NCBI GenBank assembly: GCA_021781255.1
Contig: JAJXXG010000432.1
Coordinates: forward strand, 1-12,588
From: Acidobacteriota bacterium
GTDB taxonomy: Bacteria > Acidobacteriota > Terriglobia > Terriglobales > Acidobacteriaceae
Direction of reading: 5' to 3'
Length of the DNA stretch: 12,588 nucleotides
The translations under genes were made by a program, and so were the position numbers. Each line of letters begins with the position of its first letter. Position 1 is the stretch's first letter. The notes under the pieces are model-generated. The model made no database searches, was not told where the DNA came from, and saw only the letters and a list, made by a program, of their open reading frames with translations. This document shows, in pieces, positions 7,135 to 12,588 of this stretch.

Positions 7135-7899
7135 ATGGTGCAAACCATGCGCACGTCGCTGTTTATTACCTGCTATAACGACACGCTGTTCCCAGAGACC
7201 GGGCGCGCTGTCGTTCGATTGCTGGAGAGGCTCGGCGTCGCGCTCGATTTCCATCCGGAGCAGACCTGCTGCGGCCAGATGCACGCCAATACAGGCTTTC
7301 GCGGCGAGGCCTTCTGCCAGGCCAAGCGCTTCGTCCGCCTGTATAAGGATGCGGAGTCGGTCGTGATTCCCTCATCCTCCTGCGTGGCCATGATTCGCGA
7401 GCAATACCCCGGCCTGTTTGAGGAGTTGGGTAACGAGCAGCTGCGCCGCGACTTCCATGACCTTCTGCCGCGCATCCACGAGCTGAGCGAGTTCCTCATC
7501 GACCGCCTCGGCGTGGAAGACGTGGGCGCCTACTTCCCGCATCGCGTCACCTATCATGCCAGTTGTCACGGCCTGCGCGGGCTGCACGTGGGCGACCGCC
7601 CCTTCCGCCTGCTCGCCAAGGTTCGCGGACTTGAGCTTGTCCCGCTCGACAATCTTGAAAGATGCTGCGGATTCGGGGGCACATTCTCCATCAAGAATGC
7701 TGAAGTATCCTCCGCTATGCTGGCAGGGAAGGTACATGACGTTCTCTCCACCCGCGCCGAGTACGCCACCGCGCTCGACAACAGTTGCCTGATGCACATC
7801 GGCGGCGCGCTGCACCGGCAGTTCACCGGCGTGCGCACCGTGCACTTGGCCCAGATTCTGGCCAGCACCGAGGACTCGCCCGCAGAGGAGATCGCGTGA
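7135..7899 (+). CDS. lutA: L-lactate utilisation protein LutA (LldE), Fe-S subunit
   Basis: One of three subunits of the LutABC (LldEFG, YkgEFG) complex that oxidises L-lactate to pyruvate without the flavin enzyme LldD. The 254 residues hold two CCG domains, each with the cysteine pattern expected to ligate an iron-sulfur cluster: C13, C45-C46-G47 and C83 in the first; C144, C177-C178-G179 and C218 in the second. All are present. I chose ATG 7135, preceded by AAAGGGGAG. ATG 7147 (giving MRTSLFITCYND) is possible, and an in-frame TTG at 7096 is too far upstream and falls in the promoter. It is the first gene of the operon lutA-lutB-lutC-rhaI-regulator and overlaps lutB by 4 bases. A general heterodisulfide-reductase-type Fe-S protein is the alternative, but the lutB and lutC neighbours settle it. 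Confidence 0.93.
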   Translation: MVQTMRTSLFITCYNDTLFPETGRAVVRLLERLGVALDFHPEQTCCGQMHANTGFRGEAFCQAKRFVRLYKDAESVVIPSSSCVAMIREQYPGLFEELGNEQLRRDFHDLLPRIHELSEFLIDRLGVEDVGAYFPHRVTYHASCHGLRGLHVGDRPFRLLAKVRGLELVPLDNLERCCGFGGTFSIKNAEVSSAMLAGKVHDVLSTRAEYATALDNSCLMHIGGALHRQFTGVRTVHLAQILASTEDSPAEEIA

Positions 7900-9341
7900 G
7901 CAACGTCATCCTCGACCCGCGCGTAGCTCCGCCGTTTCCCACCGCTGCTCTGCCCATCCTGCGCAACGCGCAACTGCGCAAGAACGTGGCCCATGCCACC
8001 GGCGTCATCCAGAGCAAGCGCGCCAAGCTGGTAGCGGAAAAGACTGACTGGCAGGATCTGCGCACCGCTGCCTCGGCCATTCGCACTCACGTCCTGCAGA
8101 ATCTCGGCCCATACCTGGAACAGTTTGAGGCCCGCTGCACCGCCGCCGGAGGCGTGGTCCACTGGGCGGCCGACGCCGCCGAGGCCCGCTCCATCGTTCT
8201 CGACATCCTGCGCCAGGAGCAGGCCAGCGAAGTCATCAAGATCAAGACCATGACCTCCGCGGAGATTCAGTTGAATCCCGCGCTGGAGGCCGCCGGCATC
8301 CACGCCATTGAGACCGACCTCGCCGAGTTGATTCTGCAACTGGGCGAGGACGAGCCCTCGCACATCGTTGTACCCGCACTCCACGTCAACCGCAGCCAGG
8401 TGCGCGAAATCTTCGCCCGGCGCATGGGAATTCCGGATCTCTCCGACGATCCGCAGGCGCTCACCGCCGCTGCGCGCGCTTATCTGCGGCAAAAATTTCT
8501 CAGCGTGCCCACGGCCATCAGCGGAGCCAACTTCCTGGTGGCAGAGACCGGCTCGGTGGCCATCGTCGAGTCCGAGGGCAACGGCCGCATGTGCCTTACC
8601 CTGCCGCGCACGCTCATCACCATCGCCGGCATTGAGAAGGTGCTGCCGCGCTTCCAGGACCTCGAAGTGCTGCTGCAACTGCTGGCCCGCTCCGCCACCG
8701 GCGAGCGCATGAGCCCCTACACCTCGCTCTGGACCGGCGTGACGCCCGGCGACGGCCCTCAGCGCTTCCACATCATCCTGCTCGACAATGGCCGCACCTC
8801 CATCCTGGGCAAAAAGACCGAGCAGCAGACGCTCAAGTGCATCCGCTGCGCCGCCTGCCAGAATGCCTGCCCCGTCTACCTGCAGACCGGCGGACACGCC
8901 TACGGCTCGGTGTACGGCGGCCCCATCGGCGCCATTCTTACGCCGCAGCTCATGCAGATGGAGCACGCGCAGTCGCTCCCCTATGCCTCCTCGCTCTGCG
9001 GAGCTTGCTATGAGGTCTGCCCGGTCAAGATCAACATCCCCGAAGTGCTCATCGATTTGCGCGCCAAGGTCGTGGATCGCGAGCGCGCGGAGACGGACCG
9101 CCTGCTCGACCCAATGTATTTGGGCATGCGCATTGCCAACAATCTCTTCAGCAGCGCCGGCCGCTTCCGCGCCGCGCAGCGGCTGGGCCGCATCGCCCTG
9201 CGCGCCTTCACCGGCAAAGACGGCTGGATTCATGCGCTGCCGGGCATGGGCTCCCGCTGGACCATGACGCGCGACCTGCGCGGCCTGCCCAGCCAGACCT
9301 TCCGCGAGTGGTGGGAAACTCGCCGCAAGGAGGGCCAATGA
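7896..9341 (+). CDS. lutB: L-lactate utilisation iron-sulfur protein LutB (LldF)
   Basis: Electron-transfer subunit of the L-lactate oxidising LutABC complex, 481 residues from GTG 7896. The N-terminal two thirds is a LUD domain, starting with the family hallmark RNAQLRKNVAHATGVIQSKR and including ANFLVAETGSVAIVESEGNG. The C-terminal part is a two-cluster ferredoxin-like module: C315-x2-C318-x2-C321-x3-C325-P, then C368-x2-C371-x3-C375-P in SSLCGACYEVCPVKI. The C-terminal tail of about 100 residues is the usual family extension. The GTG start overlaps the lutA stop (GTGA) and has GAGGAG at 7885-7890 with 5-base spacing. A start further upstream would run into lutA. The tight overlaps suggest fixed stoichiometry of the three subunits. 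Cytoplasmic; the electron acceptor is not evident from the sequence. Confidence 0.95.
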   Translation: MSNVILDPRVAPPFPTAALPILRNAQLRKNVAHATGVIQSKRAKLVAEKTDWQDLRTAASAIRTHVLQNLGPYLEQFEARCTAAGGVVHWAADAAEARSIVLDILRQEQASEVIKIKTMTSAEIQLNPALEAAGIHAIETDLAELILQLGEDEPSHIVVPALHVNRSQVREIFARRMGIPDLSDDPQALTAAARAYLRQKFLSVPTAISGANFLVAETGSVAIVESEGNGRMCLTLPRTLITIAGIEKVLPRFQDLEVLLQLLARSATGERMSPYTSLWTGVTPGDGPQRFHIILLDNGRTSILGKKTEQQTLKCIRCAACQNACPVYLQTGGHAYGSVYGGPIGAILTPQLMQMEHAQSLPYASSLCGACYEVCPVKINIPEVLIDLRAKVVDRERAETDRLLDPMYLGMRIANNLFSSAGRFRAAQRLGRIALRAFTGKDGWIHALPGMGSRWTMTRDLRGLPSQTFREWWETRRKEGQ

Positions 9342-10009
9342 GCACGTCGCGCACGCTGATCCTCGACCGCATCCGCACAGCCACGGCCAATGCAGCGCCA
9401 CAGGATTACGCCGCACTGCCGCGCACGTATCTCCGCAAAGGCACACTCGACGCGGAACAGCGACTCGCTCTGATGATCGAGCGGCTGCATGAGTATGGAG
9501 CCGAGGTCGCCGTCTGTGAGCCGGCCCAGTTGCCTGCGGTCATCGCCGAGCAACTCGCGGCCAGTGGCCGTCACCGCTTTGCAGTTCCGCCCGGTCTGCC
9601 GCAGGACTGGCTCCCCTCCGGCTACGACTTTCAGCAGGACACGGGGCTCTCTGCCGACGCCCTCGAACAGTGCGAGGGCGTGGTGACGCAGTCCTTTGCG
9701 GGCGTGGCCGACTCCGGAACCATCGTGCTACATCACTCGGCCGCCGAGGGGCGCCGTGTGCTCTCCCTGCTCCCGGACTGGCACCTGTGCATCCTCCGCA
9801 CCACGCAGATCGTCGAAACACTCCCCGAATACTTCGCTTTGTGCCAGCAGCAACCTGAGCTGGCCACCTACATCTCCGGGCCCAGCGCCACGGCAGACAT
9901 TGAAATGACGCGCATCAAGGGCGTACACGGACCACGCTTTCTCAATGTGATTCTGGTGCGCGACGAAAACCCGGCCGAGGCACGGTCCGAATCCTTCACC
10001 ACTCATTAG
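9338..10009 (+). CDS. lutC: L-lactate utilisation protein LutC (LldG), LUD domain
   Basis: Third subunit of the LutABC complex, 223 residues, essentially a single LUD domain (formerly DUF162). The diagnostic stretches are present: QSFAGVADSGTIVLHHS in the middle and SGPSATADIEMTRIKGVHGP near the C-terminus, where the ATADIE-x-x-R-I-x-G-V-H-G-P signature is typical. The start ATG 9338 lies in a 4-base ATGA overlap with the lutB stop, preceded by the strong ribosome binding site AAGGAGG (9327-9333). Upstream in-frame start codons would lie inside lutB and are unlikely. The order A-B-C matches Bacillus and many other bacteria. Its gene is followed after 10 bp by rhaI, which is not the usual neighbour and links the complex to rhamnose-derived lactate. 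Confidence 0.93.
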   Translation: MSTSRTLILDRIRTATANAAPQDYAALPRTYLRKGTLDAEQRLALMIERLHEYGAEVAVCEPAQLPAVIAEQLAASGRHRFAVPPGLPQDWLPSGYDFQQDTGLSADALEQCEGVVTQSFAGVADSGTIVLHHSAAEGRRVLSLLPDWHLCILRTTQIVETLPEYFALCQQQPELATYISGPSATADIEMTRIKGVHGPRFLNVILVRDENPAEARSESFTTH

Positions 10010-10019
10010 GCAGGCAGGC
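10008..10019 (+). repeat. Triple AGGC tandem repeat between lutC and rhaI
   Basis: AGGC is repeated three times in a row (10008-10019), starting within the lutC TAG stop and ending directly before the rhaI ATG. It contains the only AGG-type ribosome binding sequence for rhaI. Copy-number change would alter the distance from the stop and the initiation region by four bases without touching either reading frame's product. Three copies is a low number, so instability is speculative. Confidence 0.5.
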
Positions 10020-11213
10020 ATGACACCATTGGAACCCGCAATCATGGATCAGGTAGTTCAGGCTCTGGATTCCTTCCAGATCGAGATCCCCTCCTGGGGA
10101 TTCGCCAACACAGGAACGCGCTTCGGCAAGTTTGTGCAGCCCGGAGCCGCAACCACGCTGGAAGAGAAGTTCAGCGATGCGGCCGAGGTTCGGCGTCTGA
10201 CAGGCGCCACGCCCACCCTTGCCCTGCACGTGCTGTGGGATCTGCCCAACGGCGTCCGCGATGTGCCCCAGGTGCAGGCGCTCGAACAGCGCTTTGGCAT
10301 CCGTGCCGGTTCCATCAATCCCAACCTCTTTCAGGATCAGGAGTACAAGTTCGGCTCGCTCTGCAACCCGTCCGCCGAGGTGCGCCAGCACGCCGTGGAC
10401 CACATGCTGGAGTCCGTGGAGATTGCCAAGCAGCTCAACTCCCGCGATGTCTCCCTCTGGCTTCCGGACGGCTCCAACTATCCCGGTACCCAGAGCATGC
10501 GCAAGCGCATCGGCTGGCTTGAGGAGGCGCTCCGCGCCACCCATGCGCATCTGGCCCCCGGCCAGCGTCTGCTCATCGAGTACAAGCCCTTTGAGCCGGC
10601 CTTCTACCACACCGACATTGCCGACTGGGGCATGTCCTCGCACCTGGCCCGCACCGCCGGCCCGCAGGCGTGCGTCCTGGTCGATACCGGCCACCACTAC
10701 GCCACGCAGAACATCGAGCAGATCGTCGCATGGCTGCTCCACACCGGCCTGCTCGGCGGGTTCCACTTCAACGACCGCCGCTATGCCGACGATGATCTCA
10801 CCCTCGGCTCCATCGATCCCTACCAGATCTTCCGCATCTTCCACGAGATTCACAGCGCCAAGTCCGATGGCCTGCAGCTCGATGTCGCCTTCATGGTGGA
10901 CCAGAGCCACAACCTGAAGGGCAAGATTGAAGCTACCGTTCAGACCGTCGTCACCGCGCAGGAACTCTGGCTGAAAGCAGCCCTCGTCGATCGCGAAGAG
11001 CTGGCCCGCCGCCAGCAGTCCTGTGATCTGGTGGCCGCCGAAGAACTCTTCCGCGGAGCCTTCTGGCGCGACGTGCGTCCGCTCGCAGCGGCATGGCGCG
11101 AATCCCGCGGCCTGCCAGCCGCGCCCATCGCAGCCCTGCGCGAGGGCGGCTACGTGGAGCGCATCAGCCAGGAACGCGGGGGACGTCACTCCACGGTTAA
11201 CAGCTACGCATAG
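10020..11213 (+). CDS. rhaI: L-rhamnose isomerase, Pseudomonas/rhizobium (RhaI) type
   Basis: Converts L-rhamnose to L-rhamnulose, the first committed step of the phosphorylative rhamnose pathway; cytoplasmic TIM-barrel metalloenzyme. The 397 residues carry the ligands I recall for the Pseudomonas stutzeri enzyme: E187 (LLIEYKPFEP), D222 (VLVDTGHH), H249 (GGFHFNDRR) and D294 (FMVDQSHN) for the structural metal, and H225 and D257 for the catalytic one. The first three and the catalytic pair sit about 32 positions earlier than in that enzyme, so this protein has a shorter N-terminus. That is probably natural for the subgroup, since the next upstream sequence is lutC. It is distinct from E. coli RhaA. 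Such isomerases can also act on rare sugars, so specificity is inferred. Fourth gene of the operon, 10 bp after lutC. Confidence 0.9.
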   Translation: MTPLEPAIMDQVVQALDSFQIEIPSWGFANTGTRFGKFVQPGAATTLEEKFSDAAEVRRLTGATPTLALHVLWDLPNGVRDVPQVQALEQRFGIRAGSINPNLFQDQEYKFGSLCNPSAEVRQHAVDHMLESVEIAKQLNSRDVSLWLPDGSNYPGTQSMRKRIGWLEEALRATHAHLAPGQRLLIEYKPFEPAFYHTDIADWGMSSHLARTAGPQACVLVDTGHHYATQNIEQIVAWLLHTGLLGGFHFNDRRYADDDLTLGSIDPYQIFRIFHEIHSAKSDGLQLDVAFMVDQSHNLKGKIEATVQTVVTAQELWLKAALVDREELARRQQSCDLVAAEELFRGAFWRDVRPLAAAWRESRGLPAAPIAALREGGYVERISQERGGRHSTVNSYA

Positions 11214-11272
11214 AACAGAGTATTCTTGTTTCCGACGTTTCTGGATTGAAACTGCAGCGCGGAGGCCATTCT

Positions 11273-12385
11273 TTGCCCAAGGCCAAAATCAAGAGGCTCT
11301 ACCTGATTCCGATCCTGTCCAAGGCACTCGACGTCCTCGAGTTCCTTGAGCAGCACAATGCGCCCGTCACCCTGGAAGACGTCTTCCAGAAGACCCACAT
11401 CTCCAAGACCAGCGTCTACCGCATCCTCAAGACGCTGGTCCACCGCGGCTACGTCGCGCAGTCGCAGACCGGACAGTACCGCCTGGTCTCGCGCCCACGC
11501 CGGCTGCGCTTCGGCTTTGCCGTGCAGAGCGGCGACATGCCCTTCTCCATGGCCATGGCCCGCAGCGTGACAGACGCGGCCGCAGCCGCCGGGGTCGAGG
11601 TGTTCGTCCTCGACAACAAGCAGGACCCCGACATTGCCATCCAGAACGCGCAGGAGTTCGTCTACAAGCGCGTTGATCTTGTCCTCGAGTTCCAGGTCGA
11701 GGAGCACGTCGCGCCCCACGTCGCCCACATCCTCAAGAAGGCCGACATCCCGCTCGTCGCCATCGACGTCCCCCACCCCAACGCCACCTACTTCGGCGTC
11801 GATAACTTCGAGGTCGGCTTTGAGGCCGGTTCCCTGCTCGGCCAGCACGCCCAGCGCAAGTGGAAGGGCAAGGTGGATTTCGTGCTCGGCATAGGATTCT
11901 CTGAGGCGGGCAGCTACGTCCAGAGCCGCATCGCCGGCGCCTTCGAGGGCATCCGCGACAAGCTCAAGGACCTGCAGCCCGACCACTACATCCGGCTGGA
12001 AGGCCGCGGCATGCGCGAGCCCAGCCGCCGCGCCGTCTCGGACTTCCTCAGTGGGCATCGCAAAGGGCAGCACGTCCTCGTCGCCGCCGCCACGGACTCC
12101 AGCGCCCTCGGCGTGCTGGAGGCCGCCCGCCAGGCCGGCCGCGAGGCCGACTTCGCCATCGTCGGCCAGGACTGCATCCCCGAGGTCATCGAGGAGATGC
12201 GGACCGGCAAAAGCGCCATCGTCGGCAGCATCTCGCACGAGGCGGAGACCTACGGCCCCCGGCTTATCCAGCTCGGCATCGCCCTGCTGCGCGGATATAC
12301 CGTTCCGCCCTACAATTACGTGCGCCACCGCCTGGTCACGCCAGACAATCTGGACGGCGACCGGTCCGAGGAGCAGGAGGAGTAG
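11273..12385 (+). CDS. Transcriptional regulator: IclR-like winged helix fused to type-1 periplasmic-binding-protein domain
   Basis: Predicted sugar-responsive DNA-binding regulator, 370 residues. Residues about 10-71 form an IclR-style winged helix-turn-helix (LSKALDVLEFLEQHNAPVTL, then HISKTSVYRILKTLVHRGYV, wing QTGQYRLVS). From about residue 78 a type-1 periplasmic binding fold follows, of the ribose/galactose-binding kind: GFAVQSGDMPFSMAMARSV, then DPDIAIQNAQEF, IDVPHPNATYFGVDNFEVG, VAAATDSSALGVLEAARQ, and VGQDCIPEVIEEMRTG. This order resembles LacI regulators, but the LacI head and its hinge helix are absent. There is no signal peptide, so it is cytoplasmic. The start is TTG 11273, with GGAGG at 11261-11265 and 7-base spacing. 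A TTG at 11246 would place that site inside the gene. It lies 59 bp after rhaI, last of the operon. Likely local regulator; the ligand (rhamnose, rhamnulose or another) is unknown. Confidence 0.88.
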   Translation: MPKAKIKRLYLIPILSKALDVLEFLEQHNAPVTLEDVFQKTHISKTSVYRILKTLVHRGYVAQSQTGQYRLVSRPRRLRFGFAVQSGDMPFSMAMARSVTDAAAAAGVEVFVLDNKQDPDIAIQNAQEFVYKRVDLVLEFQVEEHVAPHVAHILKKADIPLVAIDVPHPNATYFGVDNFEVGFEAGSLLGQHAQRKWKGKVDFVLGIGFSEAGSYVQSRIAGAFEGIRDKLKDLQPDHYIRLEGRGMREPSRRAVSDFLSGHRKGQHVLVAAATDSSALGVLEAARQAGREADFAIVGQDCIPEVIEEMRTGKSAIVGSISHEAETYGPRLIQLGIALLRGYTVPPYNYVRHRLVTPDNLDGDRSEEQEE

Positions 12386-12427
12386 CAGGGCGCCGGCGCG
12401 GTGCTGCTGTTCCATGCGGTGGCATGG
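12384..12427 (+). terminator. Possible transcription terminator hairpins after the regulator
   Basis: Two adjacent structures directly follow the regulator. The first is a GC-rich hairpin with AGCAG (12384-12388) pairing with CTGCT (12404-12408) around the palindrome GCGCCGGCGC. The second is a perfect CCATGC (12412-12417) / GCATGG (12422-12427) stem with a four-base loop. The second is followed only by TTAA, not a long T-run, so this is a weak intrinsic terminator at best. It could mark the end of the lut-rha transcript, since a new promoter-like region follows. Confidence 0.25.
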
Positions 12428-12472
12428 TTAATGCAGCGAAAAACCGTGCCGTAGTTTTCAAATAAGAAATAC

Positions 12473-12501
12473 TTCTCCTATTGACTGCAATGTGCTATCG
12501 T
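12473..12501 (+). promoter_or_regulatory. Candidate promoter of the gene starting at 12541
   Basis: The stretch 12437-12520 is markedly richer in A and T than the genes. It holds an extended -10-like element TGCTATCGT (12493-12501) with a poor -35 (TTCTCC, 12473-12478, spacing 17). A better-looking TTGACT (12481-12486; 5 of 6 matches) is wrongly spaced for that -10. Transcription from here would give a leader of about 30-40 bases before ATG 12541. Confidence 0.3.
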
Positions 12502-12540
12502 TTTTGAGGTTTCCTGATTCTTCCGTTTGGTGGTGTGTAT

Positions 12541-12588
12541 ATGACCCAGGCAACAATTGCCTCCCCTGTGCTCAAGTTTCTTGACGAC
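12541..12588 (+). CDS. Start of an unidentified gene (3' truncated), possibly rhamnose pathway
   Basis: An open frame begins at ATG 12541 and runs off the right edge; the 16 visible residues read MTQATIASPVLKFLDD. A weak GGTGGTG ribosome-binding-like stretch (12529-12535) and the AT-rich promoter-like region upstream support a real start. Sixteen residues are too few for identification. By context, the next enzyme needed after RhaI is a rhamnulose kinase or a rhamnulose-1-phosphate aldolase/lactaldehyde dehydrogenase; that is inference only. GGCAA-CAA-TTGCC (12549-12561) just inside the frame is a short inverted repeat that might be an operator. Confidence 0.5.
   Translation, partial: MTQATIASPVLKFLDD

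Noticed and set aside
7566..9446. Long minus-strand open frame (626 codons) across lutA-lutB-lutC
   Set aside because: The plus-strand genes carry the full cysteine motifs and overlapping start/stop signals. The antisense product shows no family features.
9996..11189. Minus-strand open frame of nearly the same span as rhaI
   Set aside because: The plus-strand protein has all isomerase metal ligands; the antisense frame is a by-product of GC-rich codon use.

Overview
The window looks like chromosomal DNA of a GC-rich soil-type bacterium. The best guess is Acidobacteriota (class Terriglobia). This rests on overall style: high GC, the dnaX-ybaB-recR block, a NitT/TauT-type ABC ATPase with an AAA-associated C-terminal domain, a Pseudomonas/rhizobium-type L-rhamnose isomerase, and a sugar-type regulator with an IclR-like DNA-binding head. 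The taxonomic assignment is inference. No rRNA, tRNA, transposase, integrase or CRISPR array is visible.

Left part (1-2395): the 3' end of dnaX (DNA polymerase III tau/gamma) is followed by ybaB/ebfC and recR, the classic replication/repair operon. A single-domain response regulator converges on recR from the minus strand, with only 18 bp between the two stop codons.

Middle part (about 2396-6930): an intergenic region with inverted repeats and a long, GC-rich, apparently structured leader precedes a three-gene unit on the plus strand. The unit encodes an ABC ATPase of the nitrate/sulfonate/taurine/bicarbonate class carrying an extra C-terminal domain, a fused double-domain permease starting in a 4-base overlap, and a Gfo/Idh/MocA oxidoreductase closest to IolW/YdgJ-type scyllo-inositol dehydrogenases. 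No substrate-binding protein is encoded nearby, so the substrate cannot be named.

Right part (about 6931-12588): after a 204-bp AT-richer regulatory gap come lutA, lutB and lutC (iron-sulfur L-lactate utilisation complex, translationally coupled through 4-base overlaps), rhaI (L-rhamnose isomerase, all metal ligands recognisable) and a regulator. The regulator joins an IclR-like winged helix to a type-1 periplasmic-binding-protein fold. A further plus-strand gene starts at 12541 and leaves the window.

The joint logic is attractive. Non-oxidising L-rhamnose breakdown yields DHAP and L-lactaldehyde. Lactaldehyde oxidation gives L-lactate, and LutABC takes that to pyruvate. The operon would therefore hold the first step of rhamnose breakdown, the last step of its lactaldehyde branch, and the likely local regulator. 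The kinase, aldolase and lactaldehyde dehydrogenase steps are not in the window; the gene starting at 12541 is a candidate for the latter two.
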